Below the pieces are notes generated by a model. That model was given only the letters and a program-made list of their open reading frames with translations. It did not search any database and had not been told where the DNA came from. This document shows positions 43,856-54,793 of a DNA stretch of 64,000 nucleotides, piece after piece (position 1 is the first letter of the stretch; each line of letters opens with the position of its first letter). Where the stretch lies: the NCBI RefSeq assembly GCF_900290235.1, contig NZ_OLMK01000061.1, positions 1 to 64,000 on the forward strand, in the 5' to 3' direction. The position numbers were made by a program, and so were the translations under genes. Source of the DNA: Streptomyces sp. MA5143a (GTDB taxonomy: Bacteria > Actinomycetota > Actinomycetes > Streptomycetales > Streptomycetaceae).

Positions 43856-45064
43856 TTACGCCCGCACCCCGACTGTCGCCGGGTCGTCGAGCACCGCCCG
43901 CACCACCGAATGGGCCGCGCCCAGCAACGGTCCCTCGGAGCCGAGGCGCGACACGGTCACGGCGCACGCGGGCCCCGCTGTCCGCCGGGCCAGCTCACGT
44001 TCCAGTGACGGGACGAGCCAGGGTGCGAGAGCGGCCAGAGCACCGCCCAGGACCACCGTCTCGGGGTCCAGCAGATTGACCGCGCCGGTCAGCGCGATAC
44101 CCAGCGCGGTACCGGCGCCGCGCAGCGCCCGGCGTACCTCCTGGTCCCCGGCGGCGGCCCGCTCGGCGAGCTGCTCCACCCGGTCCTCGCCCGGCTCCAG
44201 CCCGGCCGCACGCAGCACGGCCTCCTCGCCGGCGTACTGCTCGAGACAGCCACGCCCCCCGCACGCGCACTGCGGGCCCTCCGGCCGTACGGGGACATGG
44301 CCCAGCTCGCCCGCGAAGCCGCGGGTGCCTCGCAGCAGTCGGCCGTCCACGACCACCGCGCCACCGATACCGATCTCCGCGGAGACATGCAGGAAGTCGC
44401 GTGGCGTCGCGGCGCCGAGCCAGAGCTCGGCGAGGCCGCCGAAATTGGCCTCGTTGTCGACGGTCAGCGCCAGACCGTCGGGGAGCAGTGCACCGAGGTC
44501 CGTGTCCTGCCAGTCGAGGTTGGGGGCACGCACCACGGTGCGGGCGTCCCGCGCCACCAGTCCGGGCACGGCGACCGCGAGGCCCGCCGCCCACAGTCCC
44601 TCCTTCTCGGCCTCGGCGACGACCTGCCGTACGAGCGCCGTCAGCTCGTCGATCACCGGCTCGGGGGAGCGGCCGCGGTTGGTCCCCTGCCGCACCGCAC
44701 GCGCGCGTACCGCGCCGCGCAGGTCCACCGCGCACACCGCGAGATGATCGACGCCGATCTCGGCGCCGATCCCGGCGGGACCGCGTCCGCTGAGAGCGAG
44801 CGCCGAACCGGGACGGCCGACCCGGCCGGGACGCTCCGGACCCAGTTCCTCCAGGAGCCCCGCCCGGATCAGCTCGTCCACCAGCGTGGACACGGCAGCC
44901 CGGGTGAGGCCGATGTGCGACGCCACCGCCGCGCGGGAGAGCGGGCCCTCGGCGTTGACGGTGTGCATCACCCGGGAGAGGTTGCGGCGACGCATGCCCT
45001 GCTGGGTGTCGGGCAGGCGGCGGCCGGGACTGCTCGGGTGCGCCTCGTGCAGCGGTGCGGTCAT
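43856..45064 (-). CDS. ROK-family transcriptional repressor, probable xylose-locus regulator
   Basis: This 402-aa protein has an N-terminal winged HTH (about 22-85: NLSRVMHTVNAEGPLSRAAV, HIGLTRAAVSTLVDELIRAG) and a C-terminal ROK sugar-kinase-like domain. The zinc-binding motif is CACGGRGCLEQYAG, with a preceding GELGHVPV. This is the usual layout of XylR/NagC-type repressors. It is 91 bp downstream of xylB on the same strand. It probably represses xylA and xylB until xylose binds. The likely operator is the palindromic element between xylB and xylA. Confidence 0.9.
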   Translation of the reverse strand: MTAPLHEAHPSSPGRRLPDTQQGMRRRNLSRVMHTVNAEGPLSRAAVASHIGLTRAAVSTLVDELIRAGLLEELGPERPGRVGRPGSALALSGRGPAGIGAEIGVDHLAVCAVDLRGAVRARAVRQGTNRGRSPEPVIDELTALVRQVVAEAEKEGLWAAGLAVAVPGLVARDARTVVRAPNLDWQDTDLGALLPDGLALTVDNEANFGGLAELWLGAATPRDFLHVSAEIGIGGAVVVDGRLLRGTRGFAGELGHVPVRPEGPQCACGGRGCLEQYAGEEAVLRAAGLEPGEDRVEQLAERAAAGDQEVRRALRGAGTALGIALTGAVNLLDPETVVLGGALAALAPWLVPSLERELARRTAGPACAVTVSRLGSEGPLLGAAHSVVRAVLDDPATVGVRA

Positions 45065-45155
45065 ACCTCCCCCGGTTCCTCTCGACGTGTCGTGGCTGAT
45101 GCCCCTCAGATCATGCCGGAAGCGTATCTCCCCACTTCAGGCGCCCCTTGCCCGG

Positions 45156-46601
45156 TCAGCGGCCGCCCGGCTCGCGCTCCAGCAGCGGCGCCGCGTCGGA
45201 GAGTACCCCCGAGATCCTGGCCAGCGTCTCCACGTCCCGCTCCACCGCCTCCAGTACCGGCCCGCGCGTGGTGTCCCAGCGGCGGGCGACCGCGGCCGGG
45301 TCCTCGCCGGTGAGCAGCCCCGCGGCCTGCGCGGCAGCGCCCAGCGCGACCAGTTCCTTCGCCTCGGGGACCTGCACCGCACGCCCCGACAGCCGTCGCA
45401 CGGTCTGCTGCCAGGCCGTACCCCGCGCGCCGCCGCCGATCAGCAGCAGCGGAGCCGCAGGGTCCGCGTCCGCGTCGAGCACCAGGTCGAGGGCGCCGAG
45501 CAGGGAGTGCACGGCACCGTCGTACGCGGCCTGGAGGAGCTGTCCGCCGGTCGTGTCGTGCCGCAGGCCGTGCAGGAGACCGGAGGCGTGGGGGAGGGCC
45601 GGGGTGCGTTCGCCGTCCAGGTAGGGGAGGAGGGTGACGCCCGTGCCGGGCTCCACGGCCTCGCGGTCCAGGCCCAACAGGGCGGCGACGCGGTCGACGG
45701 CCTGGGTGCAGTTCAGGGTGCAGGCCAGCGGCAGCCAGTCCCCGTGGGCGTCCGCGAAGCCCGCCACCGTGCCGGTCGGGTCGGCCGGGCGGTGTTTCGA
45801 CACGGCGTACACCGTGCCGGACGTGCCGAGGCTCAGCACCGGCGTGCCGGGCCGCAGGCCGAGACCCAGCGCGGCGGCCGCGTTGTCCCCGGTGCCCGGG
45901 GCGACGAGGGTGCCCTTCGCGAACGGCAGGTCGTGGGCGTCCCGCACGGTGCCGGCGACCTCGCCGGGCCGGACCACACGGGGCAGCAAGGCCAGGTCCA
46001 GCCCCACATGGGCGAGGACTTCCTCGTCGTACGCCTCCGTCCCGGAAGCCCACCAGCCGGTGCCGGAGGCGTCACCGCGGTCGGTGGTGCCCTGGCCCGT
46101 GAGGCGCTCGGTCAGATAGTCGTGCGGCAGCCGGACGGCAGCGGTGGCGCGGACCGCCTCGGGCTCGTTCTCGGCGAGCCAGGCCCACTTCGTGACGGTG
46201 AAGGACGTGCCGGGGACGCTTCCGGTGCGCTCGGCCCAGGCCTTCGGGCCGCCCAGTTCCGCCACCAGCCGACGCACCTGCGGTGCGGAACGCACGTCGT
46301 TCCACAGCAGCGCGGGGCGCACAGGATCGCCCTGGGCGTCGAGCGTGACCAGTCCGTGCTGCTGACCGCCGATCGACACCGCCGCGGCCTCCCGGGCGGG
46401 CTCACCGCACTGGCGCAACGCCTCGCACAGCGCGTCCCACCACTGCCGCGGATCGCTCTCCCGGCCCGCGCCGGACGACACCGTGTGCGGGGCCTGCCCG
46501 CTCGCCACCACCCGTCCGGTGGACGCGTCGACGACCAGGGCCTTGGTGGACTGTGTGGACGAGTCCACACCGACGACGAGTGGACCCTCGGCTGCTGACA
46601 T
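45156..46601 (-). CDS. xylB: Xylulokinase
   Basis: This 481-aa FGGY-family kinase phosphorylates D-xylulose to xylulose 5-phosphate. The N-terminal phosphate loop is VVGVDSSTQSTKALVVD. SIGGQQHGLV, then LLWNDVRS follow, and the C-terminal FGGY part has LLLIGGGARGTAWQQ. The length matches bacterial xylulokinases. The ATG at 46601 has GAGGGAGAG upstream. It is divergent from xylA with a 146-bp regulatory region and followed by the ROK regulator gene, the standard actinobacterial xylose locus. Confidence 0.95.
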   Translation of the reverse strand: MSAAEGPLVVGVDSSTQSTKALVVDASTGRVVASGQAPHTVSSGAGRESDPRQWWDALCEALRQCGEPAREAAAVSIGGQQHGLVTLDAQGDPVRPALLWNDVRSAPQVRRLVAELGGPKAWAERTGSVPGTSFTVTKWAWLAENEPEAVRATAAVRLPHDYLTERLTGQGTTDRGDASGTGWWASGTEAYDEEVLAHVGLDLALLPRVVRPGEVAGTVRDAHDLPFAKGTLVAPGTGDNAAAALGLGLRPGTPVLSLGTSGTVYAVSKHRPADPTGTVAGFADAHGDWLPLACTLNCTQAVDRVAALLGLDREAVEPGTGVTLLPYLDGERTPALPHASGLLHGLRHDTTGGQLLQAAYDGAVHSLLGALDLVLDADADPAAPLLLIGGGARGTAWQQTVRRLSGRAVQVPEAKELVALGAAAQAAGLLTGEDPAAVARRWDTTRGPVLEAVERDVETLARISGVLSDAAPLLEREPGGR

Positions 46602-46669
46602 CGGGCTCTCCCTCTCACACGGGCTCGTGACTGCCGCCGACGCGGCTGACGCGTCCGGCGGGCGACATC

Positions 46670-47914
<1,245 letters not shown>

Positions 47915-47931
47915 TCACGCGCGCGTGAACG

Positions 47932-47962
47932 AGGCCCCCGCCGCCCGGGGCGGCGGGGGCCT
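47932..47962. terminator. Terminator between xylA and the converging SWIM gene
   Basis: Perfect 14-bp arms AGGCCCCCGCCGCC (47932-47945) and GGCGGCGGGGGCCT (47949-47962) with a 3-nt loop. Just before it, 47915-47928 is a 14-bp perfect palindrome TCACGCGCGCGTGA. Confidence 0.85.
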
Positions 47963-48064
47963 GCCGCCGTTCCGGGCGGCGGGTTCGGCCCGACTCTCGG
48001 GAGTGGCGGTTACCTTGCCGAGGCCCGCGCAGGTCTCCGACACGCTCACGCCTCGCAGACGCGC

Positions 48065-49336
48065 TCACGCCTCGGGGTCGACCGAGGCCAGTGCCGTCGC
48101 CGGATCGTGGGCGGCCGGGCCCGCCGGTGCCCAGCGGCCCCGCTCCTTGCGGTACGGCCACCAGCGGCCGTCCCGTCCGAGGCGCAGCTGGGCGGAGCCG
48201 CCGACCACGGTCCAGCGGTTGTGGGCGGGGCGCAACCGTGGCCGTTCGTCGTCGTCCCAGGCCACTTCCAGGGCGGCACACGCGCGTGCGAGCGGTTCCG
48301 CCGGGACGGTCCACTCCTCGTCGAGGACGGCGAGCCCGGCCGCGCCGCCGTACCGCCAGGCGCGGACCGCGAGCGCCAGCCCTTCCCGGCCACGCCCGGA
48401 GCCCTCCGCGAGCCGTGCCGCCACGCTCGGCTCCGGGGCGCCGGCGGCCAGGCGCACGGCGTCCTGATCCGGCGTGGGTTCTGCCGCGACAGCCTGCTGA
48501 TCATGTCCGTCGCGCAGGGCCTCGGCCAGCAGCCTGTGGGCCTCCTGCGCGGTCCGGGCCGCCAGGAACTCCAACGCGCCCGGGTCGACGCCGGGCCCTG
48601 GCGGCACCTCGGTGTCGAGGGACGGCGGCAGACCGGGCTCCGCGGGCAGCCCGGGCGGCTCCGGGAGCGGAGGCAGGATGTCGCCGGCCGCGTACGCCTC
48701 GGCGGCGTCCAGGCCGTCCTGGGGGCTCTCCGGTGCGCTCCGCCCGTCGGCCACGGGGGCGGCACTGCGGAGCTGGAGTTCGTCCAGCAGCGCCCGCTCG
48801 GCGCGGCCCCGCATCAGCAGCAGGACGAACGGATCCTGGTCCAGCAGTCGCGTCACCTGGTAGCAGAGCGCCGCGGTGTGCCCGCAGTGGTCCCAGGCGC
48901 CGCAGTCGCACTCCGCCTCCAGGTCTCCGAGCCCGGGCAGCAGGTCGACCCCGGCCGTCGCCGCGTCCTCGACGAGATGCGGCGGCATCTCACGGTCGAG
49001 CAGGGCGGCGATGTGCCCCGACCGCTCCGCGGCCATCCCGAGGAAACGGGCCCAGTGCTCCTCGGACAGTTCCTGGAGCAGGACATCGGCGCGATGGATC
49101 GTGCCGTCCGGGTCCCGGACCACGGCGGTAACCCGTCCGGGGCGCACCGCCACGGCTCCCACAGCTCCCGCGCGCGCGAGTCTGCGCCCCTCCTTGAGCT
49201 GACCCGCGTCCAGTGCCGCGTCCTCCAGCGCTTTCAGCCAGGCCCGGCCCCACCACGTCTGCGCGAATCCACGCCCGTACACCGGCGCGAGCGCGGCGAA
49301 CGTGCGTTCCTCGTCCGGTCCGCTGCGTTCCGTCAT
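48065..49336 (-). CDS. SWIM zinc-finger protein
   Basis: This 423-aa protein has a SWIM zinc finger, CDCGAWDHCGH (CxC...CxH), around residue 145-156. The N-terminus FAQTWWGRAWLKALE is common to SWIM proteins linked with SNF2 ATPases. The middle is Pro/Glu-rich. The ATG at 49336 overlaps the SNF2 stop (ATGA), so the two are co-translated and probably form a complex on DNA. The true role of this pair in actinobacteria is unclear. An alternative reading frame joining it to upstream sequence is only a shadow of the SNF2 gene. Confidence 0.9.
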   Translation of the reverse strand: MTERSGPDEERTFAALAPVYGRGFAQTWWGRAWLKALEDAALDAGQLKEGRRLARAGAVGAVAVRPGRVTAVVRDPDGTIHRADVLLQELSEEHWARFLGMAAERSGHIAALLDREMPPHLVEDAATAGVDLLPGLGDLEAECDCGAWDHCGHTAALCYQVTRLLDQDPFVLLLMRGRAERALLDELQLRSAAPVADGRSAPESPQDGLDAAEAYAAGDILPPLPEPPGLPAEPGLPPSLDTEVPPGPGVDPGALEFLAARTAQEAHRLLAEALRDGHDQQAVAAEPTPDQDAVRLAAGAPEPSVAARLAEGSGRGREGLALAVRAWRYGGAAGLAVLDEEWTVPAEPLARACAALEVAWDDDERPRLRPAHNRWTVVGGSAQLRLGRDGRWWPYRKERGRWAPAGPAAHDPATALASVDPEA

Positions 49337-52239
49337 CGTGCGTCCCCTCGCAGTTCCACCAGGTCGGCCAGTTCGGCGTCGGACAGCTCGGTGAGGGCCG
49401 TGTCGCCGGAACCGAGCACCGCCTCGGCCAACGCACGCTTGCGGACCAGCATGTCCGCGATGCGGTCCTCGATCGTTCCCTCCGTGATCAGCCGGTGCAC
49501 CTGCACCGGCCGCGTCTGACCGATGCGGTACGCCCGGTCGGTCGCCTGGGCCTCGACGGCGGGGTTCCACCAGCGGTCGTAGTGCACGACGTGCTCGGCG
49601 CGCGTCAGGTTCAGGCCGGTGCCGGCGGCCTTCAGGGACAGCAGGAAGACGGGCACTCCTCCCTCCTGGAAGCTCTCGACCATCGCCTCGCGCTCCGGGA
49701 TCGGTGTGCCGCCGTGCAGGAACCGTGTCGGAACGCCACGCGCTGCGAGATGGCGCTCCAGGAGCCGCGCCATCCCCACGTACTGCGTGAACACCAGAAC
49801 GCTCGCCCCCTCGGAGAGGATGGTGTCCAGCAGTTCGTCCAGCAGTTCCAACTTCCCCGACCTGCCGGCGATCCATGGCCGCTCCTCCTTGAGGAACTGG
49901 GCCGGGTGATTGCAGATCTGTTTGAGGCCGGTGAGCAGCTTCACGATCAGCCCGCGCCGTTCCATGCCGTCGGCCCGGGCGATCTCCGCCATCGTCTCGC
50001 GGACCAAGGCCTCGTACAGGCCCACCTGTTCCCTGGTCAACGACACGGCGCGGTCCGTCTCGGTCTTCGGCGGCAGTTCCGGGGCGATGCCCGGATCCGA
50101 CTTGCGGCGCCGCAGCAGGAACGGCCGTACGAGACGGGCGAGCCGCTCCGCCGCGGCGGGGTCGCGGCTGCCCTCGACGGCCTGCGCGTACCGGGTGCGG
50201 AAGGTGCCGAGCCTGCCGAGGAGCCCCGGGGTCGTCCAGTCGAGGATCGCCCACAGCTCTGACAGGTTGTTCTCCACCGGAGTGCCTGTGAGCGCCACAC
50301 GCGCGCGTGCCCCGATGGAGCGCAGCTCCTTCGCCGTGGCCGAGTACGGGTTCTTCACATGCTGCGCCTCGTCCGCGACGACCATGCCCCAGGGGACGTC
50401 GCCGAGCCGAGGCGCGTCGAGCCGCATCGTGCCGTACGTGGTCAGGACGACCTCTCCGTCCGCCAGCCCGTCCAGGGTGCGTCGGGCGCCGTGGAAGCGG
50501 CGCACCGGAACGCCGGGCGCGAACTTCTCGATCTCGCGCTGCCAGTTGCCCATCAGGGAGGCCGGGCAGACCACGAGCGTGGGGCCGGCGGAGGAGGCGT
50601 CGGACTGCCTGTGCAGATGCAGGGCGATCAGGGTGATCGTCTTGCCGAGCCCCATGTCGTCCGCGAGGCAGCCGCCGAGCCCCAGCGAGGTCATCCGGGC
50701 CAGCCAGCCGAGGCCCCGCAACTGGTAGTCGCGCAGGGTCGCGGCGAGCCCCGACGGCTGCCCGACCGGTACCTGCCCCTCCGGGTCCGACAGCCGCTCC
50801 CGCACAGTGGCCAGCCAGCCCGTGGGCCGCACGTCGACCATCCGGCCGTCGATCTCGGTGGAGCCCGTGAGGGCGGCGCCGAGCGCGTGGACCGGGGACA
50901 CCCTGTGGTCCCGCTGCGCGCGGGCACGGCGGATCTCCTCCGGGTCGACGAGGACCCACTGGTCGCGCAGGCGCACCATCGGGCGGTTCGCCTCCGCCAG
51001 CGCGTCCAGCTCCTCGCGCGTCAGCCGCTGGTCGCCCAGGGAGAACCGCCAGTCGAAGGCGAGCAACGCGTCGGCCGACAGGAACGACGGAGCGCCGGAG
51101 GCGGACCCGCCGGAACCGGTCGTGGCGGGGCTGCCCGTACCGGCCTTCTTTTCGTCGTGCTTTTCGTCGTCCTGTTCGTCGTCCGGCGGACCGATGACCG
51201 CGCGGGCGGTCAACGTGCGTGCCAGCTCCTTGGGCCAGTGCACGTCGACGCCTGTGGCGGCCAGTGTCCGGGCCCCCTCGCCCAGGAGGTCGGTGATCTC
51301 CTCGTCGGCGAGATCCACCGCGTCCGGTACCGCCGCCGACAGCAGCGGGCTGAGCGGGGCCCAGGCGCGAGCCGCGCGGCGCAGCGCGAGCAGGGCGTCC
51401 ATCCGCGCGCGCGGGCCGAACGCCTCGACGCCGGCCCACACGGCGGAGGCGTCCGCGACCAGCGACGGATCGCTGACGCTGTGCACCTGGAGGACGGCCC
51501 GGAACGACAACCCGGTCTCGTCCGGGTCGGCCGAGGCCAGTCCGGGGACCTCCAGGCGCAGTGACAGACGGACCCCCGCGTCGTGACCGGCGGCGACATC
51601 GGCGGCCCAGGCGCGCTGCTCGGGCACCGACCGCGGCTCCCGTGCCGCGAAGGCAGAGCCGCCCGCCGCGAGGGCGGCGGCGGGGGAGCGCGGCAGCGAG
51701 TCGGCGACCGCGTCGAGGAACGCGCGCAGCAGCCGCTCGGGGTCCGGTAGACGCAGCGGCGAGGTGTGGTCGACGGGCACGGCATGTGCCTCCGGCGGCA
51801 TCGCCGCCGCCAGCTCGCGGACCCGTTCCAGGTCCTCCGCCCGCAGAGGGCCGATCCGCCAGGCGTCATGGCCCGCCGCGGTCACACCGGGCAACAGAAG
51901 TCCGCGCGCGACGAGTTGCAGGGCCATGACGGCGGCGGTACCCCAGAAGACGGTCGACCGGTCGGCGTCCGCCGTCGCACGCGCGCGTGTGAGGACCGGC
52001 AGGGCGGCGCTCACCGGGAGCGACACGACGGGAACCGTCAGCAGCTCGACACCCGTCTCGCCGGGCACGACGACTGCCGACTCCCCGGCCAAGCCCACTG
52101 CGACGGGCGGCGGTGCCGCGCCGTAAGGGCGCCGGAAGACGAAATGGCCAGTGCGTGCCGGGTCGTCGGGCACGAAAGCGGCGTGACAGCGGGACAGCTC
52201 GGAGACATCGGCAGGGGACGCCGCGAGATTCATCGGCAC
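49333..52239 (-). CDS. SNF2-family DNA-dependent ATPase/helicase-like protein
   Basis: This 968-aa Swi2/Snf2 ATPase has Walker A DDMGLGKT about residue 530, the DEAQH box (VVADEAQHVKN) about 623 and C-terminal helicase motifs (VLVFTQYVGMARLLERHL, RAYRIGQTRPVQVHR). The N-terminal ~450 residues are poorly conserved; an acidic, Lys-containing linker (DDEQDDEKHDEKK) precedes the ATPase part. It should translocate on double-stranded DNA without true strand separation. The GTG start has GAGGAG 12 nt upstream; ATG two codons later is an alternative. It is coupled to the SWIM gene. Confidence 0.94.
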   Translation of the reverse strand: MPMNLAASPADVSELSRCHAAFVPDDPARTGHFVFRRPYGAAPPPVAVGLAGESAVVVPGETGVELLTVPVVSLPVSAALPVLTRARATADADRSTVFWGTAAVMALQLVARGLLLPGVTAAGHDAWRIGPLRAEDLERVRELAAAMPPEAHAVPVDHTSPLRLPDPERLLRAFLDAVADSLPRSPAAALAAGGSAFAAREPRSVPEQRAWAADVAAGHDAGVRLSLRLEVPGLASADPDETGLSFRAVLQVHSVSDPSLVADASAVWAGVEAFGPRARMDALLALRRAARAWAPLSPLLSAAVPDAVDLADEEITDLLGEGARTLAATGVDVHWPKELARTLTARAVIGPPDDEQDDEKHDEKKAGTGSPATTGSGGSASGAPSFLSADALLAFDWRFSLGDQRLTREELDALAEANRPMVRLRDQWVLVDPEEIRRARAQRDHRVSPVHALGAALTGSTEIDGRMVDVRPTGWLATVRERLSDPEGQVPVGQPSGLAATLRDYQLRGLGWLARMTSLGLGGCLADDMGLGKTITLIALHLHRQSDASSAGPTLVVCPASLMGNWQREIEKFAPGVPVRRFHGARRTLDGLADGEVVLTTYGTMRLDAPRLGDVPWGMVVADEAQHVKNPYSATAKELRSIGARARVALTGTPVENNLSELWAILDWTTPGLLGRLGTFRTRYAQAVEGSRDPAAAERLARLVRPFLLRRRKSDPGIAPELPPKTETDRAVSLTREQVGLYEALVRETMAEIARADGMERRGLIVKLLTGLKQICNHPAQFLKEERPWIAGRSGKLELLDELLDTILSEGASVLVFTQYVGMARLLERHLAARGVPTRFLHGGTPIPEREAMVESFQEGGVPVFLLSLKAAGTGLNLTRAEHVVHYDRWWNPAVEAQATDRAYRIGQTRPVQVHRLITEGTIEDRIADMLVRKRALAEAVLGSGDTALTELSDAELADLVELRGDAR

Positions 52240-52495
52240 AGTGATGCTGAACTCCTCAAATTTGACTACCGCACTGAGAATCGCCGACAGTACCTCACTT
52301 CAAACGTGCCGGGAGTGCGATCAGAGGTGACGCCGGTCACGGGGTGGGGGTGATGCCGAGAAAGGTCGAAGGCATCTCGGGGTTGCGCCGGGGGCGGAGT
52401 CAGGGTTGCGTCAGGGTCGTGGTCCGGAACTGCGGGGAGCGGGAACCCGTTTTCAGGACAGAGAGCGGCAGTGGGCCGCGAAGGAGGCGACGGAG

Positions 52496-52684
52496 ATGTC
52501 GAAGAGCACGAAGATCGTCGCGGGGGGTGCGGCCATCGGGATCGTCCTGCTGTTCCTGTTGCCGTTCCCGTTCTGGGCCAATCTCCTGATAGTCCTGGGG
52601 ATCCCCACGGCCGCGTACCTGACACTCGACCCCTCGCAGCGACGCAGGCTGCGCCGGGTCGGCCGCAAGGAGCTCGGACGCTGA
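52496..52684 (+). CDS. Small conserved membrane protein
   Basis: This 62-aa protein is mostly hydrophobic from residue 7 to 43 (IVAGGAAIGIVLLFLLPFPF, LLIVLGIPTAAYLTL), giving one or two membrane helices. A basic C-terminus follows (RRRLRRVGRKELGR). GGAGG lies about 8 nt before the ATG. It is divergent from the SNF2 gene. The function is unknown, but codon use and the ribosome site support a real gene. Confidence 0.75.
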   Translation: MSKSTKIVAGGAAIGIVLLFLLPFPFWANLLIVLGIPTAAYLTLDPSQRRRLRRVGRKELGR

Positions 52685-52685
52685 G

Positions 52686-52717
52686 GTGTCACCGGCCCGC
52701 TGCCGGGCCGGTGACAC
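52686..52717. terminator. Bidirectional terminator
   Basis: Perfect 14-bp arms gtgtcaccggcccg (52686-52699) and its complement (52704-52717) with a 4-nt loop, in the gap between converging genes. Confidence 0.85.
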
Positions 52718-52744
52718 GCGGCGGAGTCCGGGGCGAGCTCGCAC

Positions 52745-53590
52745 TCAGTTGGGGCGTACCGCGATCTTGTCGAGGGACTCCAGAAGTCCGGGCAGTTCCT
52801 CGCCCCGCCCCACCGGGAGCACTTCCCCCGGTTCGTCGTCGAGAAGGACGAAGGCGATGTCGTCGGTCCGGGCCACCATCGACCACCCCGGGCCGTCGGC
52901 ACGAAGGGTCCGCGCGTCGCCCGGAGCGAACGACGAGCGCACACGTCCGAGGGGCGGCGGCGACTCGACGTAGGCGCGTGCCTCGGCGAGGACTCGGCGG
53001 ATGCCCGAGCGGACGCCGCCCTCGTCGCGGCCGGACTCGGCGGCGTCCGCGGCTGCCGCCGCGCTCGCGCCGTTCTGTCCCGTGAAGGCGGAGTCGTCGA
53101 TCTGCGCCCGCCAGGTGCTCCACTGAAGCGCGATCTCATCGGCGCCCAGGCGTCGCTGTGCGGGACCCCAGACCGTGGTGTCCGGCGGGCTCAGCGGCGG
53201 CAGGTCGGAGACCTCCGGGTCCGGGTCGTGCGGAGCCGGCACACCGGGAGCGGCCACGGCCACCGCGAGGGGCCAGCCGGGCAGCGCGGCCACCATGGAG
53301 TCCTCGTCGGGCGACAGGTCGTACTCCATGCCGCAGTCCCACGAGGCGATGGCCACGGCCACCAGTGACACGTCGTCCACCACGACCGTCCACCGGGCGC
53401 CGTCGCCGTCCTGGCCCAGGACGATCCCGTATCCGTCGGCGAGCGGGGCGAGACCGAGCGCCGCGCAGGCCTCGGGGTAGTCGTCGCCCAGCACGCTGGG
53501 GAAGTTCGCGGGCGTGAGCAGCACCGCCGTCAGCACATACAGTGCGTCGTCGTCCCCGGCGGCGACGGCGTCATCGTCCGTCCCGGCCAT
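52745..53590 (-). CDS. Conserved hypothetical protein
   Basis: This 281-aa acidic, soluble protein has no signal peptide, membrane segment or recognised catalytic motif. The first half is beta-rich (ALYVLTAVLLTPANFPSVL, WTVVVDDVSLVAVAIASW). The second half has an acidic segment and ends FVLLDDEPGEVLPVGRG. The length and coding bias support a real gene. The ATG at 53590 is the only good start. It is convergent with the small membrane-protein gene and shows no operon partner. Confidence 0.7.
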   Translation of the reverse strand: MAGTDDDAVAAGDDDALYVLTAVLLTPANFPSVLGDDYPEACAALGLAPLADGYGIVLGQDGDGARWTVVVDDVSLVAVAIASWDCGMEYDLSPDEDSMVAALPGWPLAVAVAAPGVPAPHDPDPEVSDLPPLSPPDTTVWGPAQRRLGADEIALQWSTWRAQIDDSAFTGQNGASAAAAADAAESGRDEGGVRSGIRRVLAEARAYVESPPPLGRVRSSFAPGDARTLRADGPGWSMVARTDDIAFVLLDDEPGEVLPVGRGEELPGLLESLDKIAVRPN

Positions 53591-53726
53591 GCCGGCCTCC
53601 CATTGGTCTCGCTCGTCCGTCGGCGCACCCTAATGCGCCCGGCGGGCCCTTGTCACGAGAGTGAAACCCACGCAGAGCTGCGGTTCCGGCCGGACAGGGG
53701 CGAATCGACCGGTGCTTCTCGCCCCT

Positions 53727-54023
53727 TCAGGCGGCGGGCAGCCCCAGAAGCGACCGCGCCACCGTCTGCGGCGACTCGTCCCGCTCGCGCGCCAGCGCTA
53801 TGACCGCACGACACGCCAGCTCGCTCACCCCGAACGACAGCGCCTCGGGTGACACCCAGGTCACGGTCTCGTCGATCCGGTCCTGGTCGTCGTCGGCACA
53901 CGCAGAGATGTAGGCGGCCGCCGCCTCGAACAGGTTGTGCGTGCGCTTTTCCTCCTGCGAGGTCGTCCTGGTGCGCGTCGAGTCGAGGAGTCTGTCGAAG
54001 GACTTACGGAGCCTGTCGAACAC
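53727..54023 (-). CDS. Small conserved hypothetical helical protein
   Basis: This 98-aa protein looks all-helical: FDRLRKSFDRLLDSTRTRTT, HNLFEAAAAYISACADDDQDR and SFGVSELACRAVIALARERD. The GTG at 54023 has GGGGGAAGG 8 nt upstream; an ATG at 54050 is the alternative. I recognise no family, and no membrane or signal sequence is seen. Confidence 0.6.
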   Translation of the reverse strand: MFDRLRKSFDRLLDSTRTRTTSQEEKRTHNLFEAAAAYISACADDDQDRIDETVTWVSPEALSFGVSELACRAVIALARERDESPQTVARSLLGLPAA

Positions 54024-54184
54024 AAGGGACACCTTCCCCCATCTCGGCATTCACATATCGTTCACCTGTTCCTACTCAACGTAGAGACGGAGGCGCGGCG
54101 ACAGAAGGGGGCCCATCCCGGGATCAGGGCCGAGCGGCGAGGTCGCGGTCCAGGGACGGTGCTGGTCAGAGGGTGTCTCGCGGT

Positions 54185-54793
54185 TCAGTCGGCGCGTACG
54201 GCGAGCGCCAGGAATCGGCTGTCCTCGTCGACGTACGACGTCATGCGCCAGCCCGAACCGGCCAGCAGCGGGCCGAGGTTCGCCTCCGCCCGGAGATCGG
54301 CCGGGGTGATCTGGCGCCCCTGGCGCGCAGCGAGCGCGGCCCTGCCGATCGGGTGGAACAGCGCCAACGCCCCGCCCGGCCGGACCACCCGAGCGAGCTC
54401 CCGGAGATTCCCCACCGGGTCCGCGAGATGTGCGAGCAGCCCCGCGGCGAACACCGCGTCCAGAGACCCCGTGCGCAGCGGCAGCGCCGCCACGTCCCCG
54501 AGCAGCAGCTGCCCGTCGAGGTGCCGCCCGGCTCGCACGGCGGCCTCCAGCATCGCCGGGGTCAGATCCGCCCCGAGGACCACACCGGAGGGGCCCACGG
54601 CCGTCCGCAGCGGCGTCAGGGCCCTTCCCGTACCGCAGCCCGCGTCGAGCACACGGTCACCCGGCCGCAGACCGAGGTCGGCGACGGCGGCGGCATAGGC
54701 GGGTCCGTCGTCGGGGAACCGGGCGTCCCAGTCGGCCGCCCGTGCCGTGAAGAACTCCTGGACGTGTGTGTGGTCGTCGCTCATGCTCCGCAT
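54185..54793 (-). CDS. Class I SAM-dependent methyltransferase
   Basis: This 202-aa protein has SAM-binding VLDAGCGTGRALTPL, the acidic residue in VLGADLTPAML, LPLRTGSLDAVFAAGLL and LARVVRPGGALALFHP. This is the Methyltransf_11 type. ATG 54793 is preceded by GGTGGGGG; ATG 54784 is equally possible. The substrate cannot be inferred. It is divergent from the MHYT gene, 143 bp away. Confidence 0.88.
   Translation of the reverse strand: MRSMSDDHTHVQEFFTARAADWDARFPDDGPAYAAAVADLGLRPGDRVLDAGCGTGRALTPLRTAVGPSGVVLGADLTPAMLEAAVRAGRHLDGQLLLGDVAALPLRTGSLDAVFAAGLLAHLADPVGNLRELARVVRPGGALALFHPIGRAALAARQGRQITPADLRAEANLGPLLAGSGWRMTSYVDEDSRFLALAVRAD

Noticed and set aside
48065-51439. 1124-codon minus-strand frame joining the SWIM gene to upstream sequence
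   Set aside because: Its first ~700 codons overlap the SNF2 gene in another frame and read as Arg/Gly/Ala-rich nonsense. The true SWIM start is the ATG at 49336 overlapping the SNF2 stop.
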